Source: Alistipes senegalensis (GTDB lineage Bacteria; Bacteroidota; Bacteroidia; Bacteroidales; Rikenellaceae). From it: a stretch of 64,000 nt of DNA. The notes beneath the pieces were generated by a model, which saw only the letters and a program-made list of their open reading frames with translations, was not told the origin of the DNA and did not search any database. The stretch lies in assembly GCA_023665825.1 (NCBI GenBank), contig JAMPDE010000001.1:210789-274788 (forward strand). Direction: 5' to 3'. Positions 33,655-41,395 of this stretch are shown in pieces. Within the stretch, counting starts at the first letter, position 1; the number at the start of each line of letters is the position of its first letter. Position numbers and translations under genes: made by a program.

Positions 33655-35436
33655 TCACAGCGAAGATTTCACGTCGTTCTGCTTGTAGAGCAGTTGGATT
33701 TCGGGGTCGAGATTGCCGCGAAATTTCAGTACGGGGTCGGCTTTGATAGCTTTCAGGTAGTATTCCAGCCCTTCGCGCGGTTTGTTCAGGCGCGACAGCA
33801 CGATGGCGGTCAGATAGTCCGTCTTCGCGTTCTTTTCCGCAGGCGGCAGTTGTTCGAGTATCTCCAATGCCGCATCGTCGTAGCATAACGACATCATCAC
33901 GATAGCCAGATTCCGGCATTTGTAGTCGTAGAGCGTCCGCAGGGCTTTCACGTATTCGCGGTCGCGCAGCTCCTGCACGCCCCGCATGTAGGTCGTATCG
34001 AGTACGGTCAGCTGGATCGTGTCCTTCACCATGTCGACCCGGCGCAGATTGTAGCGGAAGTCGACGGCCCGCAGCTGCGGATATACCACTTCGCGCAGAT
34101 AGGCGTACTCTTTCGGATACCGTTGCCTGATTTCCTGCTCCGTAATATCGAGGTTCGCGCTTTTGTCGATCATGGCGGTAATCGCTTCCCAATGGGGTAC
34201 GTCGCTGTTGCGGCGGATCAACCGTTTGAGCAGGGCCCAGTCTTCGCCGATGGAGCGCGTGCGGATGAGCGTGTCGACCTCCCGCCCGAACTTTTTTATT
34301 AAATGGCGTTTGATGGAGTTGGCCCGTGCGGATGCGATGCGGTCGTTCAGGATGCGCGAACCGTCCGGCGACGAGGAGGCCGTGATGGTAATCGAATCGA
34401 CGAAGAACTCGTACTGGTTGATGAGCGTGTCCATCAGCCGTTCGATTTTTCCCAGCTGGGCCCGATTGTCGCCCAGCGTGTCGAGGATGTCCGCACGGCC
34501 TACATGGAAGGTGATGTAGTTCCGGTCGCGCACCTCGACATATTTGTCGATGACCTGAATCATATAGCGCGGTTCGGGGTCGATGAGCGAGAGCATCGAG
34601 GTGACCGAGAAGGTCAGCGTATCGGTATTGCGAAAATCGTAGACACTGCGGTCGATGGCCGAGACCTGCCCGCGAAAAAAGAGTTTCAGCCGCCGCGTGT
34701 CTTTCGTCGGCCGGTATTTCTGCGTATAGTAATAGCGGATTTCGCCCTTGCGGAGGACGACCGAATCCAGACGCGGATCGTTCAGGTAGGGAAAGGCTAC
34801 CGTCTGGCGATAGGTGTGTTCGAGCTTTTCGGCCTTGCGTCGGTCGCCGGAAGCGGTGTATCGGTTGTAGACCGAATAGTACTTCGCGGCCAGCGTCGTG
34901 GTCGAGGAGAGTTCGGTCGTGTCTCCCGACAGTCGGTTCAGATAGCGGTTCATCTGCCAGTACTGGCGTTTTTGCAAAGCGGAAAACAACTCACCCCGAA
35001 TCGAGAGCGGTTGCAGAGCCTCGATTCGATCGTTGTTTTCGATAATCGGGGTGAGTTGCAGTCCGTAGTTGTTATCTTGCAAATCGGCCGGAATCGAGAC
35101 GATGAAGTCGATGGAGATTTCACCGTTGCGTTCGGCGACGTTCTTCGACTTCGCCACGACGTAGACCGTGCCGATCCCGCCGCCGTTCACGGTCATTTCG
35201 CCGTCGTCGTCGCGCTCGGTTTCGAGCATGTAGGCAGAATCGCGTTCGGGGCCGAAAGCGATGCGCTGGATGGCCCGTTCGACGTCTTCGATTTCCGGCG
35301 TTTCGGCCGTTTGGCCTTTCGGAAGCCGGATGTCGGCCGTCGGCAGGCGGCGTTCCAGCCGGTGGGTCATGGTGCAGGAGATAAGAACGATGCCGAGCAG
35401 CGAATAGACGGTCGTTTTAAGCAATGCGGTTTTCAT
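33655..35436 (-). CDS. OmpA-like lipoprotein of the fimbrial operon (DUF3868/OmpA-type)
   Basis: The 593-residue protein has a lipobox (VLISCTM). Its N-terminal half is beta-rich. It has an OmpA-like segment (FVDSITITASSSPDGSRILN, RANSIKRHLIKKFG) and C-terminal TPR-like helices (YVKALRTLYDYK, LEYYLKAIKADP). This architecture, beside a DUF3575 gene, is common at the start of Bacteroidetes Mfa-type fimbrial operons. It probably links the fimbrial base to the cell wall. Confidence 0.75.
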   Translation of the reverse strand: MKTALLKTTVYSLLGIVLISCTMTHRLERRLPTADIRLPKGQTAETPEIEDVERAIQRIAFGPERDSAYMLETERDDDGEMTVNGGGIGTVYVVAKSKNVAERNGEISIDFIVSIPADLQDNNYGLQLTPIIENNDRIEALQPLSIRGELFSALQKRQYWQMNRYLNRLSGDTTELSSTTTLAAKYYSVYNRYTASGDRRKAEKLEHTYRQTVAFPYLNDPRLDSVVLRKGEIRYYYTQKYRPTKDTRRLKLFFRGQVSAIDRSVYDFRNTDTLTFSVTSMLSLIDPEPRYMIQVIDKYVEVRDRNYITFHVGRADILDTLGDNRAQLGKIERLMDTLINQYEFFVDSITITASSSPDGSRILNDRIASARANSIKRHLIKKFGREVDTLIRTRSIGEDWALLKRLIRRNSDVPHWEAITAMIDKSANLDITEQEIRQRYPKEYAYLREVVYPQLRAVDFRYNLRRVDMVKDTIQLTVLDTTYMRGVQELRDREYVKALRTLYDYKCRNLAIVMMSLCYDDAALEILEQLPPAEKNAKTDYLTAIVLSRLNKPREGLEYYLKAIKADPVLKFRGNLDPEIQLLYKQNDVKSSL

Positions 35437-35445
35437 AGGTAGCGG

Positions 35446-35988
35446 TTAGAATAGGTAGGAGAAGGAGAAATTGATTTTGGTCGGCAGCACCAGCACCCGC
35501 CGGTGATGGTAGGTGTATTCGTCGTCGAACTCGCCGACGTATTTCGGGTAGAGCCGTTCGTCGTAGGGCGTATAAAGAATGCCTATGCCGAATTCCACCA
35601 CGAAGTTCCAGCGCGTGTTCAGCAGCTTGGAGTAGCCCCACGAACAGCCCGCGCCGTAGGCATTGCCGGTGTACTGCCGACAGTCGCGGCCGAACTCGTA
35701 GTTGGCATAAAGCAGACAGGGCGACACGAAGTGTCCGACGTAGCGTTCGACCATCCAGTGCCGCCAGCCCGGTTGCAGGACGATATGCCGCCAGCGCGTA
35801 TCGCCGAATGCGAATGGATTGCCCGAGACCGGGATATTCACGGTGTTGCGTTTGTCGATGCTGACGTCTATGGCGGCGTTGATGTTGCCGACGGCCCATC
35901 CGGCGATGTTCGTCGACACGGTGGAGAATTGTGCATGCGCCGCAGACGACACGGCGAGAAATGCGAAAATGAGAAAAAGATGTTTCAT
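35446..35988 (-). CDS. DUF3575-family protein, first fimbrial operon gene
   Basis: A 180-residue exported protein (signal ending AHAQ) with VSTNIAGWAVGNINAAIDV, WGYSKLLNTRWNFVVEFGIGI and a final aromatic strand FSFSYLF, as in DUF3575 outer-membrane-associated proteins. It begins 3 bases after the small gene 35992-36186 ends. The fimbrial operon therefore appears to be joined to the ICE maintenance operon. Confidence 0.8.
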   Translation of the reverse strand: MKHLFLIFAFLAVSSAAHAQFSTVSTNIAGWAVGNINAAIDVSIDKRNTVNIPVSGNPFAFGDTRWRHIVLQPGWRHWMVERYVGHFVSPCLLYANYEFGRDCRQYTGNAYGAGCSWGYSKLLNTRWNFVVEFGIGILYTPYDERLYPKYVGEFDDEYTYHHRRVLVLPTKINFSFSYLF

Positions 35989-35991
35989 GTT

Positions 35992-36186
35992 TTAACTGAT
36001 TGTTTCAAATTCCAGTGTCGGATTTTGCTTGGCGGAAAGAACCTTGTTTACTCGTTCGATTTCCGCGTCGATTTGGTTTTCATAACTTCGACATTCACGC
36101 AGTACGGATGCGGAACGAGTGCGGAAATACTTTTTTTGGCATTCCCTCATTTTTTCCACGAGCCGAAAGAACTGTTCAGGTTTCAT
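35992..36186 (-). CDS. Small helical ICE protein, 64 aa
   Basis: ATG 36186 gives MKPEQFFRLVEKMRECQKKY, a pattern I associate with small conserved ICE proteins of Bacteroidetes. The product is one or two charged helices. It lies between the M23 peptidase and the fimbrial genes. Function unknown. Confidence 0.65.
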   Translation of the reverse strand: MKPEQFFRLVEKMRECQKKYFRTRSASVLRECRSYENQIDAEIERVNKVLSAKQNPTLEFETIS

Positions 36187-36190
36187 ATGC

Positions 36191-36787
36191 TCATCTCTTG
36201 CCTTCACATTTCAACATTTTTTGCCACTGAAAATACAAGTAGCAGTAGGGCAGGGGGTCTTGTTCTCGACCGTTTTTTGAAATGCCATAATGTAGGTGCG
36301 GGCCCGTACTGCGCCCTGTGTTGCCGATATATCCGATAATCTGTCCGATTCGGACATTGTCATGGATTACTACCGCTATGGCACTCAAATGCCCGTATAG
36401 AGTCGAAAAACCATAGGCATGTCGTAACCGAATGAATTTGCCGATTAAGGCGGTTTCTCCTGTGCTTTCGACGATTCCGTTTGCCGTAGCATAAACCCGC
36501 TCGCCATAATAACCGGGCAGATCTATTCCAGAATGATGTTTATACTCATTCAGGATTGGGTGCAAGCGGATACCGTAAGTGGAACTTACCCGAATATGCT
36601 GAATATCCGTAGCGCGTAAGGGCGGAATGCAAGGTATTCGATCCACCGTTGGATCCGGCCTTTTAAGCAGCATGACAGCCTTTTCTATTTGATGATAATT
36701 TTGGGCCATATTCAACAATGTATCGAGTGTGCTCCCTTTTGTCAAAAGAGAGCACGTCATGCAAAGTGTAGTAAATAGTAATTTCAT
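36191..36787 (-). CDS. M23-family peptidoglycan endopeptidase
   Basis: A 198-residue exported protein. The zinc-binding motifs are present: HHSGIDL near residue 90 and GPHLHYGI near residue 165, with YGHLSAI between. It probably opens the cell wall for the conjugation channel. It overlaps the motif at 36196 in its last codons (KMLKCEGKR). It is followed closely by the 64-residue gene. Confidence 0.88.
   Translation of the reverse strand: MKLLFTTLCMTCSLLTKGSTLDTLLNMAQNYHQIEKAVMLLKRPDPTVDRIPCIPPLRATDIQHIRVSSTYGIRLHPILNEYKHHSGIDLPGYYGERVYATANGIVESTGETALIGKFIRLRHAYGFSTLYGHLSAIAVVIHDNVRIGQIIGYIGNTGRSTGPHLHYGISKNGREQDPLPYCYLYFQWQKMLKCEGKR
36196..36217 (-). repeat. Interspersed GTGAAGGGAAGA motif, copy 6 (variant)
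   Basis: Reads ATGTTGAAATGTGAAGGCAAGA on the minus strand and forms the last codons of the M23 gene. It is the only copy inside a coding region. Confidence 0.6.
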
Positions 36788-37051
36788 TTATGTGTCTTGT
36801 TTTTCAGTAAGCGAGTATCCTTCTTTTTCTGCTAACAATGCGAGGGCATCGTATATCGCTTCCCATGCGAATTTTTTATGCTGGGTGAATAAGTGCTGCT
36901 TAATTATTTCGTTTTTTTCTTGTGTCAGTTCCAATGTCATCCTTCTGATAATCGGCGGACGCTCTTTTTTTCGTCCTTTTTTGCGAGCACGGTGTCGGGA
37001 ACCTTCACCCATGCCCATGATGATTTCGTCAAGTTCGCTGTTCATAATCAT
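36788..37051 (-). CDS. Small basic protein paired with ParA, 87 aa
   Basis: A basic protein (HRARKKGRKKERPPIIRRMT) followed by a helical part. Its start overlaps the ParA stop (ATGA). Size, charge and coupling suggest the DNA-binding partner of ParA or a TraB-like ICE protein. The family is not certain. Confidence 0.65.
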   Translation of the reverse strand: MIMNSELDEIIMGMGEGSRHRARKKGRKKERPPIIRRMTLELTQEKNEIIKQHLFTQHKKFAWEAIYDALALLAEKEGYSLTEKQDT

Positions 37052-37809
37052 GCACGTTTAATGCGATTTACGACCTCTTCGGAGAATCTGGCCATGTCTG
37101 TTGCAGCGTTACTCTTTTTATCGAAATCGTAGACGCTTTTATGGGCGAGTTCTGCTCTTCTGAAACTTTCGCAAAAGCGTATTTTGCTTTGAAAAACCGG
37201 TAATCGGGAATTCCCTAATTGCGCAATTAGATTTTCGGACGCTTTTCTCCCTGTACTGAATAACGTTGGCAGAATACCCAATAGCGATACGTTTTTGTTG
37301 AATTCACGCTGAATCGTTTGTAGCGAAGCGATTACGGCATCGAGCCCTTGAATGGCGAATTCGCCGGTCGTAACCGGTATTATGATATAGTCGGCGGCCA
37401 CGACCGTATTTACGACTGTTTTGCTCAAACTCGGAGGGCAGTCGATGATGCAGTAGTCATAGACTTCTGTATAGCGACGATTGTGCAGGATGTCTGTTAA
37501 AATGTAAAGCGAATTTTTTTCGCCTTCGATCAAAGAATTGATTTTTGATGTCCGGGCATTGGAGGGAATGATATGCAAGTTTTTTTTGATGATGATAGGT
37601 TCGACCGGTTCTTGCGTGACGAAGATTCCGAAAAAATTGTCTTGTTTCGGTACTGTCGTCCCATAAAAACCGGTAAGGTTTGCTTGCGCGTCTGCATCGA
37701 TCAGTAATACTCGCTTTTTTTCGATCGTCGCGATGTATTCCGCCAGATTGATTGCGGTCGTGGTTTTACCGACGCCTCCTTTTAAGTTGAGAATAGTTAA
37801 GATTTTCAT
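37048..37809 (-). CDS. parA: ParA/TraA-type Walker ATPase
   Basis: A 253-residue protein with the deviant Walker A KGGVGKTTTAINLAEY at residues 10-25, LLIDADAQANLTG, and CIIDCPPSLS. It is the Soj/ParA-like protein of Bacteroidetes ICEs (called TraA in CTnDOT). It would support partition or regulate transfer. It lies 18 bases downstream of the rep gene. Confidence 0.9.
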   Translation of the reverse strand: MKILTILNLKGGVGKTTTAINLAEYIATIEKKRVLLIDADAQANLTGFYGTTVPKQDNFFGIFVTQEPVEPIIIKKNLHIIPSNARTSKINSLIEGEKNSLYILTDILHNRRYTEVYDYCIIDCPPSLSKTVVNTVVAADYIIIPVTTGEFAIQGLDAVIASLQTIQREFNKNVSLLGILPTLFSTGRKASENLIAQLGNSRLPVFQSKIRFCESFRRAELAHKSVYDFDKKSNAATDMARFSEEVVNRIKRA

Positions 37810-37827
37810 TGCTATTTGATTTGAAGG

Positions 37828-38943
37828 TTATGAGAATTGCAATTCTTGCTGTGTATCGGATGTGCCGAAGACTTCTTTATAGATTATATTTTGTAAAGAC
37901 TGCCGATAATATGCCGCTTGATCGTTTATTTCCGATCGGTGATCCTCCATGAAGGCCACCAATTCATTGTGTTTATTATAGATGTATTTGCTGTTAGCAG
38001 GGGTGATTTTCGTTACCAACATTTTAGTGGATTGTGCCGAAACACCCATATGTGTGCATATGTCCGTAATTCTTGCGATACGATTCTGGTGATTTTTCTT
38101 CTCTTGAAGGCTGTAATTCCCGGAATGTATCGTAAAATAGATTAAATCGGGTATACTGGATTTTTGCGGAAATCGTTCGTGAAATGTGAACCAGTAATTG
38201 GTGGAGAACATCAATTCTTGCATGCTGCTTTCCAGTATTCGTTTCCGAAAATCCCGATACATGCAATACTTGTTTTTACTGATATTCAAGATTTGTCGTA
38301 GCTCTTTGTACGAGATGATCAACCGGCCCTTATCGGCCCATCGGCAAATAAGAAAATAGAGTTTGGCCGTATATACCGAGTGAATTTTATCGACCGTTTC
38401 TTTCAAGATTTGAGAAAATCCGTGAAGCGGATCCAGAATCGTTCGGACGACTTGTTCGCAAAAGAAGAAATGCGCCAGATATTGGCGACGGTTCCGTCGG
38501 TCGATGGCGACCCGGCAAAGGCCGCCTGTCGTCATGAGTTCTTTTTGGGAGAGCGACGACCATTGCGGGAATGTTACAGCGATACGGCTCATATCCACGA
38601 GGGCTTGAGTCAACTCGGAATAATGGTTCGGGTCGACGCCGAAATCACATAAAGGCAGTGTTATTTCCACTTCGTGGGTTTCACGATTCCAAGAAACATT
38701 CTGCATTTGTACCAAGAGCACATCGCTCTTTTGTTGAAAGTTATTGCGGATAATCGGTTGCAACGATACGATGATCCGAAAAAGGGCATTGAACTGGATA
38801 TGCGAATAAGCAGTTCTCATGTCGATGAATAAATTCGGATGTTTGATTTTCGTATAGGACGAAATATCGTAAACTCCGGCTCCATCGACCGGAACCGTAT
38901 AGCTATATCCTTGTTTGTCGTGTATTTTGATGCGTTTCGTCAT
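37828..38943 (-). CDS. Rep_3-like plasmid replication initiator
   Basis: I place the start at 38943 (MTKRIKIHDKQG) because the extension to 38997 runs through the terminator hairpin. The 371-residue protein has the two-winged-helix pattern of Rep_3/RepB initiators: FNALFRIIVSLQPII, TAKLYFLICRWADKGR and ISYKELRQIL. An initiator next to parA suggests the excised element can replicate like a plasmid. Confidence 0.7.
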   Translation of the reverse strand: MTKRIKIHDKQGYSYTVPVDGAGVYDISSYTKIKHPNLFIDMRTAYSHIQFNALFRIIVSLQPIIRNNFQQKSDVLLVQMQNVSWNRETHEVEITLPLCDFGVDPNHYSELTQALVDMSRIAVTFPQWSSLSQKELMTTGGLCRVAIDRRNRRQYLAHFFFCEQVVRTILDPLHGFSQILKETVDKIHSVYTAKLYFLICRWADKGRLIISYKELRQILNISKNKYCMYRDFRKRILESSMQELMFSTNYWFTFHERFPQKSSIPDLIYFTIHSGNYSLQEKKNHQNRIARITDICTHMGVSAQSTKMLVTKITPANSKYIYNKHNELVAFMEDHRSEINDQAAYYRQSLQNIIYKEVFGTSDTQQELQFS

Positions 38944-38957
38944 TGGCGTCAAAAAGA

Positions 38958-38983
38958 GGGGAGACGGGACGCCCCATCTCCCC
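38958..38983 (-). terminator. Terminator directly ahead of rep
   Basis: GGGGAGA and TCTCCCC form a stem with further GGGC/GTCC pairing. On the minus strand it is followed by TCTTTTTG. It ends the transcript from the genes at 39061-39989, or acts as an attenuator for rep 15 bases later. Confidence 0.7.
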
Positions 38984-39060
38984 TGCGTAGTCTCCATTCT
39001 TGCTTCAAAAATGGATCATTGAAAATAAAGAACGTATATATGCGCATTTCTACGCATATG

Positions 39061-39438
39061 CTATTGCTTGGGAACCCATCTCCCTGTCGTGTCTTGTTCG
39101 TACCTTGCTTCATGGCGTTTCCACTGTTTTTTCAGGGCTCTGTCGGGCCCATAGGCTTTTATCCATTCAACGGTCGGATATTTTTCCATGAGTTTCCGTT
39201 GTATCTCTCCGTTTTCTACCTGCCGAATCGAGCAATTATGCCATTTGATAATTTTGCAATTCGGACAGTTGTAAGTAATGCGTTTTCCGCGTTCCGCATT
39301 GAATGAGCAGGAATTACAAAGGACTTTGAATAGGACTGTGTAAGTTCTCGTGCGGAGATATTCACGCTTTTCTTGTTTTTCTACCGTTTCCCAGTATAAT
39401 TTCCATTCCTCTTTTGTGAGTGGTCTGTTGCTGCCCAT
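39061..39438 (-). CDS. Zinc-ribbon-like hypothetical protein, 125 aa
   Basis: A soluble protein with a Cys pair arrangement (LCNSCSF and NCPNCKII, plus HNC), which looks like a zinc ribbon near residues 40-65. Charged helices flank it. It overlaps the HTH gene upstream by 77 bases, a larger overlap than usual, so its true start may be downstream. Confidence 0.6.
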   Translation of the reverse strand: MGSNRPLTKEEWKLYWETVEKQEKREYLRTRTYTVLFKVLCNSCSFNAERGKRITYNCPNCKIIKWHNCSIRQVENGEIQRKLMEKYPTVEWIKAYGPDRALKKQWKRHEARYEQDTTGRWVPKQ

Positions 39439-39733
39439 ATCGGTCTTCTTGTCTTTGTTGTTCGGAGCGGATGAATAATAGCTGAACAGAAGATTCGCAT
39501 ATCGCTTTATTGATTTCCATTCTGCTGTAATAAGTTCGGGCCCCTATTTTAACAGCTTGAATCTGTCCGTATTTTATTAGGTCAGTGATGCGAGGCGTGG
39601 TATAGAGCGCACAAGCTCGAGAAAATGTTAGATAATCCGATTTCGGTTTTAGCTCTTTCAATACGGCTGCTGCTCCGATGGCAATAGCTTCGCTCACCAG
39701 ATTTTTAATGATATTTATGTCGTTAATCTGCAT
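39362..39733 (-). CDS. Excisionase-like winged HTH protein, 123 aa
   Basis: It contains TPRITDLIKYGQIQAVKIGARTYY, which fits the MerR/Xis-type excisionase helix-turn-helix (a helix, then a wing with conserved Gly-Arg). Element ends often encode such proteins near the att site, 0.9 kb away here. It could direct excision or act as a regulator. Confidence 0.65.
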   Translation of the reverse strand: MQINDINIIKNLVSEAIAIGAAAVLKELKPKSDYLTFSRACALYTTPRITDLIKYGQIQAVKIGARTYYSRMEINKAICESSVQLLFIRSEQQRQEDRYGQQQTTHKRGMEIILGNGRKTRKA

Positions 39734-39989
39734 CTCTCAAACGCGTTATTGTTAAGCGATTTTTAGACTGTTTTTGTGATATTTTGAATCTTAAATGCGA
39801 AAATCTTGTATCTTTTCGCATTCTGTAAACGGCCATTCGAGCAGCTCTTGCAACGCGAGGGTCGAATTTCAATGTCCATTCCTCGTAGAGCGACATTTTC
39901 AGCAAGTGATTGCGCCAGTTGGATGCTGGTGCAGGATCGGTTTTCTCTTTTTTCTGAACTCTAATTTTGATAATGTCGCTGGTTTTCAT
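39723..39989 (-). CDS. Small basic hypothetical protein, 88 aa
   Basis: A basic protein (DPRVARAARMAVYRMRKDTRF) that overlaps the HTH gene by 11 bases and is first in a short minus-strand operon. Its promoter must lie in the 80-base gap shared with the divergent XRE gene. Function unknown. Confidence 0.6.
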   Translation of the reverse strand: MKTSDIIKIRVQKKEKTDPAPASNWRNHLLKMSLYEEWTLKFDPRVARAARMAVYRMRKDTRFSHLRFKISQKQSKNRLTITRLRDAD

Positions 39990-40007
39990 TATCTTTCACC
40001 ATTTTAT

Positions 40008-40024
40008 AAGGGTTTTCAACCCTT
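40008..40024. promoter_or_regulatory. Candidate operator in a divergent promoter region
   Basis: AAGGGTT-TTC-AACCCTT is a perfect inverted repeat between two divergent genes, one of which (40070) encodes an XRE regulator. It is a likely binding site for that protein. Confidence 0.6.
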
Positions 40025-40069
40025 GTCTATCGTAGTATTTTATGCAAATATCTAACTATTTTACGAAAT

Positions 40070-40483
40070 ATGCAAGAGGAAAGTGAAAAAATAATTCATC
40101 GACTAAAAAAATATGTTGATAGCAAGGGTATTAGCTTAAATCAGATTGCGGTTGAAATCGGAGTAAGTAATAGCTATTTCAGCAAAATGCTCAAAAATTC
40201 CGGGTCGATGGGAGAGGATATAGTTCGTAAAATCTTGCTATTTTACGAAGATATCAACGTGGAATGGTTCGTGACCGGCAATGGCGATATGCTTAAACAA
40301 AAATCAAAAGATACTAAACAAGGCATTGAGATAAACGAATTTTTGGTTCAGGCATTAGCGGATGCCAATGAAACGATATTACTTCAGCAAAAACAGCTAA
40401 ATAGCTGTGTGTCAGTTAAAAATCCCCCCCCCTCAATCGGGGAATTACAAAAAAAATCGTCTGTTAATTCTACAGACGAATAA
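40070..40483 (+). CDS. XRE-family transcriptional regulator, 137 aa
   Basis: An N-terminal helix-turn-helix (LNQIAVEIGVSNSYFSKML) followed by NVEWFVTGNGDMLK, a common end of phage-type repressor N-domains. The C-terminus is a helical tail without an S24 protease. A run of nine C at 40424-40432 encodes three prolines near the end. It is probably the regulator of the ICE end genes. Confidence 0.8.
   Translation: MQEESEKIIHRLKKYVDSKGISLNQIAVEIGVSNSYFSKMLKNSGSMGEDIVRKILLFYEDINVEWFVTGNGDMLKQKSKDTKQGIEINEFLVQALADANETILLQQKQLNSCVSVKNPPPSIGELQKKSSVNSTDE
40457..40479 (-). terminator. Hairpin at the end of the XRE gene
   Basis: TCGTCTGT and ACAGACGA form an 8-bp stem. The run of A just before it (plus strand) is a T-run on the minus strand, so it would stop transcripts entering the ICE from its right end. 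Confidence 0.5.
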
Positions 40484-40572
40484 GCGTATTCATTATTTCG
40501 ATGTTGCTCAATGATTACTGGATATTTATTTTAATTTGTTTAGAAACAGAGAATTAAGACGGGAAATAATAA

Positions 40573-40621
40573 TTGCATGGCATGCAAGAGGTCACGAGTT
40601 CGAATCTCGTATTCTCCACCA
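40573..40621 (+). tRNA. Displaced 3' fragment of tRNA-Ala(GGC), ICE attachment site
   Basis: The segment contains the anticodon arm (TTGCAT-GGC-ATGCAA), the variable loop, the T arm with GAGTTCGAATCTC and the 3' acceptor ATTCTCC-ACCA, ending in encoded CCA. The D arm and a proper 5' acceptor half are missing; the upstream sequence has only GAGAAT in common. A native-looking terminator follows. This is the classic att scar of a tRNA-targeting integrase. It is not a functional tRNA. Confidence 0.8.
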
Positions 40622-40662
40622 CTCAAAAATCGGCCTCACACGCACACGAGGGCGATATTTAA

Positions 40663-40695
40663 GAAAAGCCACCTTTCCGGTGGTTTTCTTTTTTT
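40663..40695 (+). terminator. Terminator of the original tRNA-Ala gene
   Basis: CCACC and GGTGG with flanking AAAA/TTTT pairing form a stem followed by a run of T (40689-40695). It lies 42 bases after the tRNA fragment and belongs to the native locus. Confidence 0.8.
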
Positions 40696-40726
40696 GCAAA
40701 AAACATGGATTTTGCGCCCTTTTTCG

Positions 40727-40734
40727 TATCTTTG
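40727..40734 (+). promoter_or_regulatory. Orphan -7 promoter element
   Basis: TATCTTTG matches TAnnTTTG exactly. The only reading frame downstream is a five-codon ATG-TGA stub at 40770, then a terminator, so the promoter has apparently lost its gene. Confidence 0.45.
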
Positions 40735-40808
40735 TTTTACAAAGTTACTACTATAATCCGCAAAACCAAATGTTCGTCGATTTCTGAAACGATGCGATTG
40801 CGGAAAAA

Positions 40809-40838
40809 AACGAAGCGTACTTTTAGGTACGCTTCGTT
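40809..40838. terminator. Strong 12-bp hairpin terminator
   Basis: AACGAAGCGTAC and GTACGCTTCGTT form a perfect stem with a TTTTAG loop. A-rich sequence lies on its left, giving a T-run on the minus strand. Confidence 0.75.
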
Positions 40839-40889
40839 TGCTATATAAATACCGTTTGAACGGCATTTAGAATAAGGTTTCTTGTGACT

Positions 40890-41395
40890 GTTCTCCTTGT
40901 TGCAAACCATCCACTCCTCTTGCTGGCATCTGCCGGTTTTGGAAGTGCTGATCGTGCGTTCGACCCAGTGGATGATCTATTCGTGTATCGGTCGATCATA
41001 TTGAACGGAAACATCGTCAGCATGAACTTCCCCTTGACGGTTTCGAGCAATTGCAGAAACTGCTCCATATTCTGCTCGGAGAAGATGCCCTTGTAGTGGT
41101 CGCAGTCGGAGTTCACGCGGGGCAGATCGACGAAGTGGAACGCATCCGGTGCGTCGTAGGCGGCAATCACATTGAGGGCATTGCTGTTCTCGATGGTTAC
41201 ACGTTCCAGCCGCCCGCAAAGCTGCGCCGTGAACTCGTCTTTCACATTGCACAGCTTCTTGGCCATCGTCCCGGAGAAGTCATAGCCGAAGCTCCCGTCC
41301 GTTATTGACGCAAACGACATCTTGCAAAGTGCCCAGACGGCCGTTCCACCACAGAAAGCCTCCGGTAGTTCGACTTCGGTACGAGCGACAGGATG
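40890..41395 (-). pseudogene. Remnant of a D12-class N6-adenine DNA methyltransferase
   Basis: The frame opens near 41395 without a start and encodes AVWALCKMSFASITDGSFGY, RLERVTIENSNALNVI and KGKFMLTMFPFNMIDRY, all D12 methyltransferase segments. The catalytic motif IV DPPY has become DLPR (about 41117-41128). Near 40975 the frame breaks, and the rest (HWVERTISTSKTGRCQQEEW, then MVCN) continues in another frame. The N-terminal third, with the SAM-binding motif, is absent. The 170 bases between it and the tail fibre gene hold no gene. Confidence 0.75.

Larger units (their letters stand above)
1..40621. mobile_element. Right-hand part of an integrative conjugative element (ICE)
   Basis: This stretch carries a relaxase, a coupling protein, a nearly complete Bacteroidetes-type conjugation operon (traE to traO order), ParA, a Rep-type initiator and an excisionase-like HTH protein. 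It ends at a displaced 3' fragment of tRNA-Ala(GGC) at 40573-40621, which is the expected scar of integration into the 3' half of a tRNA gene. The intact tRNA and the integrase should lie left of position 1. Cargo includes umuDC, toxin-antitoxin genes, an AT-rich trio and a fimbrial operon. The conjugation content is certain; the exact ends are inferred. Confidence 0.8.

Noticed and set aside
40573..40621. A functional tRNA-Ala gene
   Set aside because: The D arm is missing and only six bases upstream could pair with the acceptor strand; it fits a border fragment better.
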